Shown here: in pieces, positions 8,034-16,546 of the stretch
Layout: every line of letters starts with the position of its first letter
Position numbering within the stretch: position 1 is the first letter of the stretch
NCBI GenBank assembly: GCA_964396595.1
Contig: CAYNFR010000012.1
Coordinates: 21,456-85,455 of the forward strand
DNA from: CAYNFR01 sp964396595
GTDB lineage: Bacteria > Bacteroidota > Bacteroidia > Chitinophagales > Saprospiraceae
Direction: 5' to 3'
DNA: 64,000 nt
Program-made: the position numbers and the translations under genes
Notes under the pieces: generated by a model
Databases searched by the model: none
Seen by the model: the letters and a program-made list of their open reading frames with translations, nothing else
Told to the model about the DNA's origin: nothing

Positions 8034-8267
8034 TTAGCCCTTCACATCAGCCATCGATGCACCGAAGTTGATATGAAGCACGTTTCCATTGGGCGTTACT
8101 AATGCCGGAACAGATTGAACGCCTTTTCCTTCAGCCTCTGCAATGCGGCTGCGGTCATTACCGATGTGTACTACTTCCACATTGCTAGTCCCTAATAGAT
8201 CAACAATGTCATGTTCTGCACTGACGCAAACCGAACAGCCCGCGTGATAATAGATTGATTTTCCCAT
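8034..8267 (-). CDS. Thioredoxin/glutaredoxin-like small redox protein
   Basis: 77 residues. The N-terminal strand SIYYHAG leads to a CxxC active site Cys11-Ser-Val-Cys14, and SVPALV (Pro54) is the cis-proline element opposite the active site; both mark a minimal thioredoxin fold of the glutaredoxin-like kind. It would catalyse thiol-disulfide exchange in the cytoplasm, as no signal peptide is present. The stop at 8034 is only about 10 bases from the inverted repeat around operator site 1. Its own promoter (8304-8335) carries a copy of the operator found before DUF2024, so it is probably in the same regulon as the haemoglobin and MarR genes although separately transcribed. Confidence 0.8.
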   Translation of the reverse strand: MGKSIYYHAGCSVCVSAEHDIVDLLGTSNVEVVHIGNDRSRIAEAEGKGVQSVPALVTPNGNVLHINFGASMADVKG

Positions 8268-8303
8268 AAGTATGTATTAAATGATTTGGCAATAGCGCCG
8301 TTG

Positions 8304-8335
8304 CAAATATAGTTAGTTTTCCTAACTATATACAA
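8304..8335 (-). promoter_or_regulatory. Promoter of thioredoxin-like gene with embedded operator (site 2)
   Basis: On the minus strand: -33 TTG (plus 8333-8335), a 21-base spacer, and -7 TATATTTG (8304-8311). The spacer holds TAGTTTTCCTAACTA (8314-8328, plus strand), one mismatch from site 1. It also forms a 10-bp-arm perfect palindrome, ATATAGTTAG - 5 bases - CTAACTATAT (8307-8331). Placement between the -33 and -7 boxes is the same as at site 1. Transcription would start about 30 bases before the ATG at 8267. Confidence 0.7.
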
Positions 8336-8398
8336 AAATATTTATGTATTCGGTGCTATGATAGTCAAATAAATCCTGTCATTTATCGTAATACCCCC

Positions 8399-9109
8399 CT
8401 ACGACGACTCCATTATCTCTCGGCGCCATGCCTCCGGCATTTTTTCGATCGCATACCGGAGGGCTGTACGCGGCATGGACTCGCGATGTTTCATCACATA
8501 TTGAAAAACAGCGTCGGGATGAGCCTGACTTGCAGATTTAAGCATCCAGCCATAGCCTTTTTGTACCAGATCATCTTGGTCGTAAAGCATAATATCTGCA
8601 ATAGCCATGACGTAATCTAAGTAAAGCGCCTTTTTGGCAGGCTTGACCAAACTAACTGCCGCCGCCCGCCGCATCCAGCGATTATCAGATTTTGCGAGAA
8701 CGAGGAATGAGGGCAATTTTTCCGGATATTTTTCAATCAATGTTGCTATGGCTCCACAACATAATGTATCACAGGTCGCCCAATTATTGACATAATTCGA
8801 AACCCATTGTTGAAATAACTCAAAGTCTTCTGGTATATACAGCTTTTTTACTTGGTGAGACCAGGTACAAGCAATCAAAGCTTCTTCCATATATCCGGTT
8901 TTCCATAAAGTTGTGCAATAACTGAAGATCTCTTCTTTAGAACATCCTTTGAGTTCACGAAAATACGATGTTGCAATACTTCGGACTATCGGTGTTTTTA
9001 GGCCATGTGTTACAATAGTTTCTTTGAAAAATCTTTGGGTAGAAAGACGACCTGACTCACTTGCTTTTTCCAGCAATTCAGACCTAATTATCTCTACAAC
9101 ATTATCCAT
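8399..9109 (-). CDS. AlkD-like DNA alkylation repair protein
   Basis: 236 residues from the ATG at 9109; an in-frame TTG two codons earlier lies in the repeat array. HEAT-like helical repeats run through the protein. The AlkD catalytic trio is visible at almost the numbering of the Bacillus enzyme: Trp110 and Asp114 in NNWATCDTLC and Trp188 in KGYGWMLK. AlkD-type glycosylases excise N3- and N7-alkylated purines without base flipping. The gene follows the second DinB-like gene on the same strand, separated only by a 14-bp tandem repeat that also provides its start codon. An alkylation-stress role for the two neighbours together is possible but unproven. Confidence 0.88.
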   Translation of the reverse strand: MDNVVEIIRSELLEKASESGRLSTQRFFKETIVTHGLKTPIVRSIATSYFRELKGCSKEEIFSYCTTLWKTGYMEEALIACTWSHQVKKLYIPEDFELFQQWVSNYVNNWATCDTLCCGAIATLIEKYPEKLPSFLVLAKSDNRWMRRAAAVSLVKPAKKALYLDYVMAIADIMLYDQDDLVQKGYGWMLKSASQAHPDAVFQYVMKHRESMPRTALRYAIEKMPEAWRREIMESS

Positions 9110-9207
9110 TTTCAATTATCCATTTTCAATTATCCATTTTCAATTATCCATTTTCAATTATCCATTATCAATTATCAATTATCAATTGTCCATTATCAAT
9201 TATCAAT
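9105..9207. repeat. Tandem 14-bp repeat array (CATTTTCAATTATC units) with degenerate tail
   Basis: About four near-perfect 14-bp units CATTTTCAATTATC run from the alkD start codon to about 9163, followed by diverged CATTATCAATTATCAATT units up to 9207. On the coding (minus) strand the unit reads ATGGATAATTGAAA, which contains ATG GAT AAT TGA. The first codons of alkD (ATG GAT AAT) are the last repeat unit, and the DinB stop codon (TGA at 9203-9205) is in the other end. Similar degenerate text occurs at 61505-61545. Confidence 0.85.
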
Positions 9208-9724
9208 TCCCCCTTGCTAGTAAAGCTTTTCGAACTTGTGAGAGATGCAGCAGAGGATGCATACACATCACATAAAACATCTCTCTTATTGATAAAAGAC
9301 CCAGTAATGGCTGCGGCAAAGCCAGCGTATCCAGTTCCTCTTCCGAATAGCTATCCATTAATTGTTTAATATCATTAACTGATTTTATAAGCGCAGCGGA
9401 GATGGATGATCGCTGGTCTGCACTGACTTCCTCTGGCACATATCTCTCTGGAGATTTACGGCTTGATTTAGTGTACTTTTCCTTTATTCGCTCAATATCC
9501 CACGCTTCCCTATCTAGTCGGCCAAATTTCTCAAGGATATACTCTTTAGACATCAATCCTTTTCCCAATGGTCCGAGGGTCTTCTGCACATGCAGTAACT
9601 GCTGACCCGCAGACCATCTCTCAGGTAGATGATAGACAAACTCTTCATCAGTCAGCGTGGATACATAATCGACAAACTTAATGTGATTATCGTGAAAGGC
9701 ATTCGTAAGTTCTTGCTTGTTCAT
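9203..9724 (-). CDS. DinB-like protein
   Basis: 173 residues, normal for the DinB/YfiT four-helix-bundle superfamily. Seen: an N-terminal helix with FVDYVSTLTDEEF, the segment RWSAGQQLLHVQK in which the His corresponds to the first metal ligand, and a C-terminal MHPLLHLSQVRKAL carrying the other two histidines. Enzymes of the superfamily include thiol S-transferases; the substrate here is unknown. The gene ends inside the tandem repeat and is followed on the same strand by alkD, about 94 bases away, so the two may be co-transcribed. It is only distantly related to the other DinB-like gene at 2554-3078. Confidence 0.75.
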   Translation of the reverse strand: MNKQELTNAFHDNHIKFVDYVSTLTDEEFVYHLPERWSAGQQLLHVQKTLGPLGKGLMSKEYILEKFGRLDREAWDIERIKEKYTKSSRKSPERYVPEEVSADQRSSISAALIKSVNDIKQLMDSYSEEELDTLALPQPLLGLLSIREMFYVMCMHPLLHLSQVRKALLARGN

Positions 9725-9915
9725 TACAATGATATATGACTATCAGCCAAATATACCCTTAATTCATGCAAAAACGACTATGTATTAAATCTTCTTGAAT
9801 CTTCAAGCAAGAGTACAAACCATGAAATCTAATTATATCCCAATAGAAGTATCCAAGAAATTATCCCCAGTGCTGTGAATGCATAAAGACCATTTCCAAC
9901 CGAAATAAAATTACA

Positions 9916-11115
9916 CTAAATGTTCATCGGAAATGGATCACCGAAGGAAGCTCCTTCCTTGAAAAACGCTATTTCTTGATCATTAATCAGACACTGCTCT
10001 AGTTGTGCTTTAATATAAGCTTCATCCATTTCTTGACCTATGAAAACTATTTCGTTCATTCTATCGCCCCACAAATGATGCCATTTGGACTCAATATATT
10101 CTTGGTTATTTACAAATGAAGGATACTGAATACGCTCGCCATAGGACATACTAGACCACCATACACCTGCCCTCTCGATACGAGAGGAGCCACCCGCCTG
10201 ACTGAAGTTAATAGCATCATCTCGTCTTGATGCCAACCAAAACAAACCTTTGGCTCTGATGATTGTACTCGGATAATCATTATTCAAATAATCCCACAAA
10301 CGCCGAGGGTGAAAAGGCCTTTGGTTCCTGAAAACAAATGAGCTGATCCCATATTCTTCTGTTTCAGGGGTATGCTCCCCTGCCAATAATTCCCTCTGCC
10401 ATCCCGCAGAAAGTTGCGCCGCCTCAAAATCAAATGTTCGCGTATGCAATATAGTAGAGGTCTTGACCTTTCCAAATTCAGCTGTAACAATTTTAGCACC
10501 GGGATTAAGTTTGCTAATAGTAGCTTTTAATAACCCTATACGCTCGCCAGATACAAGATCCGTTTTATTCAATATGACAACATTAGCAAATTCTATTTGG
10601 TCTGTCAGTAGATTTACGATTGTCCGATAGTCACCTTCCATATCGGTGAGCTGTCGATCCAACAAAAGTTCATCCGTGCCGAAATCTTTCAAAAAATTAA
10701 AGCAGTCTACTACTGTTACCATAGTGTCTATATAGCTGAATCTTGACAGGTCTATACCATTTTCTTCATCCACAAAACTGAAGGTCTGTGCCACAGGCAC
10801 CGGCTCGCTGATACCGGTACTCTCGATCAGTAAATAGTCGAATCGACCTTCCTTTGCCAGTTTTTCCACCTCAATCATCAAGTCTTCTCGCAATGTACAA
10901 CAGATACAGCCATTGCTCATCTCGACCAATTTTTCTTCTGTGCGGCTCAATACGTTCTGTTCTTGTACTAATCGCGCATCCACATTAACTTCGCTCATGT
11001 CGTTGACAATAACCGCCACTTTAAGTCCCTCTTTGTTATGTAAAACATGGTTGAGCAGTGTAGTTTTACCGGCGCCTAGAAATCCACTTAAGACTGTTAC
11101 AGGTAATTTTTTCAT
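9916..11115 (-). CDS. zigA: CobW/COG0523 family zinc-binding GTPase (ZigA/YciC-like)
   Basis: 399 residues, the length of the ZigA/YciC subgroup. Walker A is GFLGAGKTTLLN (residues 11-22), the metal-binding CxCC is GCICCTLR (Cys70, Cys72, Cys73), and the guanine-specificity motif is VILNKTD. A CobW C-terminal domain follows from about residue 255. These GTPases are metallochaperones that deliver zinc to client enzymes, often under zinc limitation and Zur control. I did not find a clear Zur box. The DUF5916 gene ends upstream on the same strand, only 18 bases before the start, so both could be one transcript. Metal specificity is inferred from family, not directly shown. Confidence 0.88.
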   Translation of the reverse strand: MKKLPVTVLSGFLGAGKTTLLNHVLHNKEGLKVAVIVNDMSEVNVDARLVQEQNVLSRTEEKLVEMSNGCICCTLREDLMIEVEKLAKEGRFDYLLIESTGISEPVPVAQTFSFVDEENGIDLSRFSYIDTMVTVVDCFNFLKDFGTDELLLDRQLTDMEGDYRTIVNLLTDQIEFANVVILNKTDLVSGERIGLLKATISKLNPGAKIVTAEFGKVKTSTILHTRTFDFEAAQLSAGWQRELLAGEHTPETEEYGISSFVFRNQRPFHPRRLWDYLNNDYPSTIIRAKGLFWLASRRDDAINFSQAGGSSRIERAGVWWSSMSYGERIQYPSFVNNQEYIESKWHHLWGDRMNEIVFIGQEMDEAYIKAQLEQCLINDQEIAFFKEGASFGDPFPMNI

Positions 11116-11133
11116 TTTAAAATAGTATTGATA

Positions 11134-13386
11134 TTAAAATTGATTTAAAAATGTAATTTTTGAAATTAGCTGCGTATCATTAAATGGTGCGTCCAGTGAA
11201 TGGGAGTTGTTACTATTGAAGACAACATAGATAAAGGATAATGGCCTGTACTCCCAGCTGAAACGCATGTTCCACCTACCGCTCGATGATAAAGTATTAT
11301 ATTGATAAAAGGAAGAAAATTGCACGCGAGGATTGAGCGCAAGTCTTAAGCCTGCCGAGGCTAGATGCACATTCAAGTCCTCCTTATTGACACCTACTCC
11401 CTGAAGCTTATTAAGTTCATACTCCATAATTAATGAAGTATAAACCGTGGGTGCGACCCTGAGACCTCCCCTGATGGTCGTCAGTGATCCATTATAATAA
11501 TCACCCCAACTTAACAAGCCGTTAGCGGAATATTTTGCAGACTCGTCTGTATTAAACTTTATCTCTTGGCGAGTATAGAAATATTCGCCCCTGTCAATAT
11601 TGATGCCCAGCGGCTTAAAGTTAAAATTGATATTCTGCCAGGTAGGACGTATATTATATTCCAAGAAGGCGCCATTAGTAAAAACGATGTATACAGGGAA
11701 AATATAAATATTAGCCTGCTGAAAACGTCCCGGCTCATTAAAGTTATGATAGAAATTTCCAAAAATACCGGGGTCAAATCTCCTTATCCAGGGTATTTTT
11801 TTAGGTCGCCAAACATAGTAACCGCCCGGACTGTGCCACATTACATTATTCTGTGCCACAAAGCCCATTTCAGGTTTATAATCTCGCGACACAAACTGGG
11901 TTAACCAACCGATATAATATTTATTCATTTGCTGACCGATGAAAATCTTTCCCGCTACTCCGATCTGATCCTCATTCGAGTTTTTACTACCGGTGATCAA
12001 ATAAGACATGGTAAGCTCATCTGTAGGACGGACGAGACCATCTACTGTCAAGGTAGTATTGCTATATCCTTCTTGATTCAATGCATCCGACCGGATGTTA
12101 TACTTATTAGTAAACATGATTCCTACATTGTTCTCTTTATCATAATTTTTTAAGAATCTCGCACTCGAAAACAAAGCCTCTGGTGTACTTTCTCCTGCAG
12201 CTTGATGCACCATCAATCCGGCTATGGCTTTAGATTCATCTCGGGAAGTATATCTCAAGCCCGCGTTTATAATAGCCGGCAAGGCATCAAAATTGCCCTG
12301 TAAACCTATTGATCTGCTAAAAAATGGAATCACAAACCTGCTGTCGCTTCCTGCCCATATTCCAGAGTTTTCAAGAAAAAATTGCCGCTGCTCAGGAAAG
12401 AGAATATTAAATCGCTCGAGATTATTCACTGCCCGATCCACTTCCGCTTGGGCAAAATCAGTATTGATGGTTACATCTAAAACTGATCTCGGATTAAATG
12501 CGTATTTAATTTCACCACCGATGGCAGCACGCTGCGTCGAAGCAGGGACTTCGCCATTGACAGTGCTTTGATCTGCAAATCCGGCCATATAAGGTTCTAT
12601 CCTCAGATTAACTGAGGGCTTAGGCACTTCCAGTCCATACAGAAGAGCTGCATATGTCATGCGATAGGGTGTGAGTGATTGAGGAATCGCCGGAAACGTG
12701 CTTACCTCTCCTTCACGTCTTGCAAATCGCACCAATGTAAAACCCCACTGGGCAGAATGATCGGTAGGCTTGTCATATCGCAATGACTTAAATGGTATTG
12801 CCATCTCGACAGAATACCCGTCTGCATTGATCATACTCCTTACACTCCAGAGGGTATTCCACCCTAGATCAAATGTGAATCCATTAAAATTTTGAAAATC
12901 ACGCTGATTGCCATATGGGGTTGATTGAAAAACCTGAGCATATTGTTTTAAGTTCTGAGGGTCAAGAGCGATGCCTACCAGATCATTCTCCCCCCACATA
13001 AAATCTCGTCGTAAGTCTTGTACTCTCACTCCTGTGTTTATCATACTGTCTCGACATTCGAAGCCAACATAAATATTGTCGTCGTCATACAGGATTCTCA
13101 CGACTGTGCCATATTTGATCTCCCCACCTTGACGAGGCTCGATGCGAAAGAAGTCAGAGATAGGTACTGCTGAATGCCACACGGCCTCATTCAAGTCTCC
13201 ATCAATAGTTATTTTTTCCTTGGCACGAACAGCTTTTATTCTAATCGGCTCATCAGGAGGAGAGAAATTTTCGTTTCCTTGCGCAGAGATAAGCGTGATT
13301 GGTATCATAAAGAGGAGTGCCAGAAAAAAGATTCTTACGCGTATATCGATAAAAAAGGAGCTTAAATTAATTATCATATGCAACAT
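11134..13386 (-). CDS. DUF5916 outer-membrane protein with CBM9-like N-terminal domain
   Basis: 750 residues. A hydrophobic export signal ends near ITLISAQG (about residue 36); the ATG at 13377 is an alternative start. Residues ~45-235 resemble a family 9 carbohydrate-binding-like fold (ITIDGDLNEAVWHSA and DDDNIYVGFECRD). The rest is DUF5916, with the conserved segment LFPEQRQFFLENSGIW and alternating amphipathic strands typical of an outer-membrane barrel. The protein ends in Phe, as barrel proteins often do. Substrate is unknown. It lies between zigA and a TonB-dependent receptor on the same strand, but 450 bases separate it from the receptor gene, so independent transcription from that receptor is likely. 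Confidence 0.8.
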   Translation of the reverse strand: MLHMIINLSSFFIDIRVRIFFLALLFMIPITLISAQGNENFSPPDEPIRIKAVRAKEKITIDGDLNEAVWHSAVPISDFFRIEPRQGGEIKYGTVVRILYDDDNIYVGFECRDSMINTGVRVQDLRRDFMWGENDLVGIALDPQNLKQYAQVFQSTPYGNQRDFQNFNGFTFDLGWNTLWSVRSMINADGYSVEMAIPFKSLRYDKPTDHSAQWGFTLVRFARREGEVSTFPAIPQSLTPYRMTYAALLYGLEVPKPSVNLRIEPYMAGFADQSTVNGEVPASTQRAAIGGEIKYAFNPRSVLDVTINTDFAQAEVDRAVNNLERFNILFPEQRQFFLENSGIWAGSDSRFVIPFFSRSIGLQGNFDALPAIINAGLRYTSRDESKAIAGLMVHQAAGESTPEALFSSARFLKNYDKENNVGIMFTNKYNIRSDALNQEGYSNTTLTVDGLVRPTDELTMSYLITGSKNSNEDQIGVAGKIFIGQQMNKYYIGWLTQFVSRDYKPEMGFVAQNNVMWHSPGGYYVWRPKKIPWIRRFDPGIFGNFYHNFNEPGRFQQANIYIFPVYIVFTNGAFLEYNIRPTWQNINFNFKPLGINIDRGEYFYTRQEIKFNTDESAKYSANGLLSWGDYYNGSLTTIRGGLRVAPTVYTSLIMEYELNKLQGVGVNKEDLNVHLASAGLRLALNPRVQFSSFYQYNTLSSSGRWNMRFSWEYRPLSFIYVVFNSNNSHSLDAPFNDTQLISKITFLNQF

Positions 13387-13838
13387 TGTTGCAAATATAT
13401 ATATTGTTAAACAATTTCCCTTGCCTTCCCAAAAACATTAACTTGGGGTTCTTGACACATCACTTTCGGACATAAGTACAACTTTGGGACGGCTTGTGAC
13501 TTACCGGATTGAGCATAGGAAAAGTAGACGAGATGTCAGATGCGCGGAATTGAAGTAACGCGGACAGCACAATACCCCAAACCGCTGTCTCAGGGTGAAC
13601 AGAGAAGACATTATGCTCCCCTGTCAAGACGCCTATCTGCCTAAATTTTGAAATCTCTTGGAGCGCCGTCCTATGTTAGATTATTTTAACTTTATAGGCT
13701 ATTAAAATTTATTACTATAAATTAGTCATCTTCAATAAATGTCCCTTGAGGGACACGATATCAGTAGAAGTGTCAAATCAACAAGTGAGCTGAGTGCCGT
13801 CAGGTATGACATAGAAATGTGAATTTGCTAATGTGTCA
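13387..13838. other. Intergenic region without supported gene
   Basis: About 450 bases between the receptor gene and the DUF5916 gene. It must hold the promoter for DUF5916 on the minus strand, but no convincing -33/-7 pair was found. A short perfect palindrome GTCCCTTGAGGGAC (13742-13755) is the only notable element. No coding frame with protein-like composition is present. Confidence 0.35.
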
Positions 13839-16271
13839 TCAAAACTTATAACTATACCCCACTCTTATAATCTGGGTCTCGAAGAGATCAATACTTCGCA
13901 GCGTAAAACCCGTAGCTGTGACGACCTTCTTGATGCGCATGGTATTGAGAATATCACTCGCATTCATAAAAAGCTCGCCGGATCCTTTCTGAATTCGTCT
14001 TCTCACGCCCACATCGAGAGAATAGCGACTTTCGATTCTGCCCTGTGGGATTAGATCAGGTGCCAGATAAATATTTGTCAATTGAACATCCCACTGCCGA
14101 GCCAACTTAAACAGGGCATTAATCTTGAGATTGCCTGAATATATCTCGGTTGTCATAGCACTAAATGGCACATTAAGTGGATAAACATTTTCAATCGAAA
14201 ATGCACTTATGGTATTTTTGAACGCATTGATATTGGCGTTTACAGATAGCCATCTGTTAAGCTCTTGATCAAGTACCCACTCTATTCCTACATTCGTTGC
14301 TGAACCTGCATTTTGTGATATTGCATTGAGCTGTGTACTGCCGAGTGGAGCAGTGACGATGCGTGTCAAAATATTATCCACAAATCGTGCATAGACCGCA
14401 GAATATAAAAAGCCACGTCCCCATGACGATTTATAACCAAGTTCAACACGTTGAGTGAACTGTGGTTGAAGATTAGAATTGCCCACCTTGAGGATTTCCG
14501 GGTCATCATATTTTGGGAAGATTCTCAAATCACGTTCGTCAGGTCTGTCAACCCTACGATTATAAAAAAATGAAAAACGACTATTATCACTTAACTTGTA
14601 GGTTGCACGTAGATTGGGGAATGGTTGAAAATAATCATAGCCGCCACTGCGGAAGGCACTATGTTGAGATTGAACATCATAATTAATCGTTACATATTCT
14701 AACCTTAGCCCAGCCTCGAATTCCCAGTCCTTCGTTTCGAATAGATAATTACCATACAGTGCCGCTACATATTCGTCGTAAACTGCTTTACCCTGGGCAT
14801 CCAGATCTAGGATAGAATTTTGCCCGGATACGAATTCCATAATCGTAGGCAAGTTTCTCAAGCGCAACTTAGAGCCTAGTTCTAGACGTCCCAGTCTAAG
14901 TGGTTTTACATAATCAACTGTCAGATCAGCTGTTTTCTCGTCGGCTACTGATACAGTTAGATCATTTCCGGTGGATGACGGCAAGAAATTGTCAAAATCA
15001 AATATTTCATTCTTCCGTTGGAAAGTGTAATTAAAATTCATCCCTAGCTTATGGCCGGGCTGTTTAAACTTATGCTCGTAAACTACGGTTGCTGTACCGG
15101 CTGTCTTATCCTCGACCTCCGTATATTGCCATAATCTGTTACGCTGTGTTAATCCACGATTAAAATAAGGCAAGTCCCCATCATCAATATACTCCATGTA
15201 GTAAAACATACCTGATAAAGTGAGCGTATTGCGATCATTTAAAGACAGATCCAGTCCCGTACGGAGCGTGGTCACCACCTGCTGGCGATTTTCCAAAAAC
15301 TGCTGCTCGATGAATGTGCCGTCATTATATTCGCGTTGAAAAAACTCGTTTTTGTTTAACACCCGCTGAGACAAATAATCCCCTTGAAAAAACCAATTAA
15401 GTTTGTCTTTACGATAATTCAAAGAAAGTGAAGGATTAAGTTTCAAATTTCCTTGATTTTGATCTCGGATCGTAGGCAGATTCTCACGCTTAACACCTAA
15501 AGCTCCGATACCTGTTGTCATTCCTAGCTTCCCATTCCATCCTTCACGTCTATCTTTTTTGAAAATTATATTGATTATGCCCGCACTACCTTGTGCATCA
15601 TGCACCGCAGAAGGATTATTTATCACTTCTATACGTTCGATTGCCGAAGCCGGTATATTATCCAAGCTGGTTTGATTTCCAAATCCCGTTAGTGCCGTCT
15701 GTTTGCCATCCACGAGAACGGCCACTTTATCGCTACCACGCAATTCTATCTTACCATCTTGAGTTACCGAGACACTCGGTACATTTTGCATGACTTGGAG
15801 TACCGATCCACCGCTCTGACTAATATTATTATCCACGACAAATACCATTTTGTCCATCGTGCGAGAGACCGCATCCTGACGTCCTTCAACGATAATTTCA
15901 TCTAGCAAGGCAGCCCCTTGCTCCATGTCAAGATAACCCAAATCAAGAAAATTATTCATACTGCCGATAAATACCGCCTTGTTTAATGTACCGTAGCCGA
16001 TATACGTAGCTGATAGCCGATACTCCCCGGGACGGAGATCCGACAATACGAAATAGCCGACGTCATCTGTAATGGAGCCGGTTACAAAGCTGCTATCTAC
16101 AGCGTTTAATAAAACAACATTAGCATAAGCTATTCCTTCTTTCGTAGCATTGTCTCTTAATCCGCCTGACAAGGTGACTTTCGTAGACTGTCCAATTATA
16201 GCTCCTATGTACCCTAAAAACAATAGTAAAAGATAACTTACTCGTCGCATCTCCATAATTTCTTTAATCAT
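13839..16271 (-). CDS. TonB-dependent receptor (carboxypeptidase-regulatory-like domain plus beta-barrel)
   Basis: 810 residues. A signal peptide ends near IGAIIGQ; ATG codons at 16256 and 16250 are possible later starts. Residues ~32-115 form a carboxypeptidase-regulatory-like domain (TYIGYGTLNKAVFIG). A TonB plug follows at ~125-235 (DNIPASAIERIEVINNPSA and GSAGIINIIFKK), and then a large outer-membrane barrel ending in YSYKF. The barrel matches the outer-membrane beta-barrel family common in Bacteroidota rather than a classical SusC, and no SusD follows. The transported substrate is unknown; the nearby zinc-type GTPase raises the possibility of a metal complex, but that is speculation. Confidence 0.85.
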   Translation of the reverse strand: MIKEIMEMRRVSYLLLLFLGYIGAIIGQSTKVTLSGGLRDNATKEGIAYANVVLLNAVDSSFVTGSITDDVGYFVLSDLRPGEYRLSATYIGYGTLNKAVFIGSMNNFLDLGYLDMEQGAALLDEIIVEGRQDAVSRTMDKMVFVVDNNISQSGGSVLQVMQNVPSVSVTQDGKIELRGSDKVAVLVDGKQTALTGFGNQTSLDNIPASAIERIEVINNPSAVHDAQGSAGIINIIFKKDRREGWNGKLGMTTGIGALGVKRENLPTIRDQNQGNLKLNPSLSLNYRKDKLNWFFQGDYLSQRVLNKNEFFQREYNDGTFIEQQFLENRQQVVTTLRTGLDLSLNDRNTLTLSGMFYYMEYIDDGDLPYFNRGLTQRNRLWQYTEVEDKTAGTATVVYEHKFKQPGHKLGMNFNYTFQRKNEIFDFDNFLPSSTGNDLTVSVADEKTADLTVDYVKPLRLGRLELGSKLRLRNLPTIMEFVSGQNSILDLDAQGKAVYDEYVAALYGNYLFETKDWEFEAGLRLEYVTINYDVQSQHSAFRSGGYDYFQPFPNLRATYKLSDNSRFSFFYNRRVDRPDERDLRIFPKYDDPEILKVGNSNLQPQFTQRVELGYKSSWGRGFLYSAVYARFVDNILTRIVTAPLGSTQLNAISQNAGSATNVGIEWVLDQELNRWLSVNANINAFKNTISAFSIENVYPLNVPFSAMTTEIYSGNLKINALFKLARQWDVQLTNIYLAPDLIPQGRIESRYSLDVGVRRRIQKGSGELFMNASDILNTMRIKKVVTATGFTLRSIDLFETQIIRVGYSYKF

Positions 16272-16546
16272 TTTAAATTAGCAGAGATCCATCGGAACGC
16301 ACTCTCCGGTCCTTGTAGATCTATTAAGACATCAGTTAAGAGGTAGTACAATGTCTATCATACATCGCCTTCAACTCCTTAACTTAGGCAGTCTGCATAT
16401 AAGACAATATTGACCAAGTGATCGTTTAACAAGGCATCACAAAAATAGCATTAACTTATACGATGACCAATCCTTATTAATCCGTAAATTTAACGTCTCT
16501 TCGTAACAGAAAGAACAGTATATTGAGGCACCATAATCTTTTAGAT

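Noticed and set aside
7991..8035. Intrinsic terminator for the thioredoxin-like gene
   Set aside because: The T-run follows the stem on the plus strand only; in the direction of the gene the stem has no T-run after it.
9105..9207. Tandem repeats as a possible CRISPR array
   Set aside because: Units are 14 bp, contiguous and without unique spacers; no cas genes nearby.
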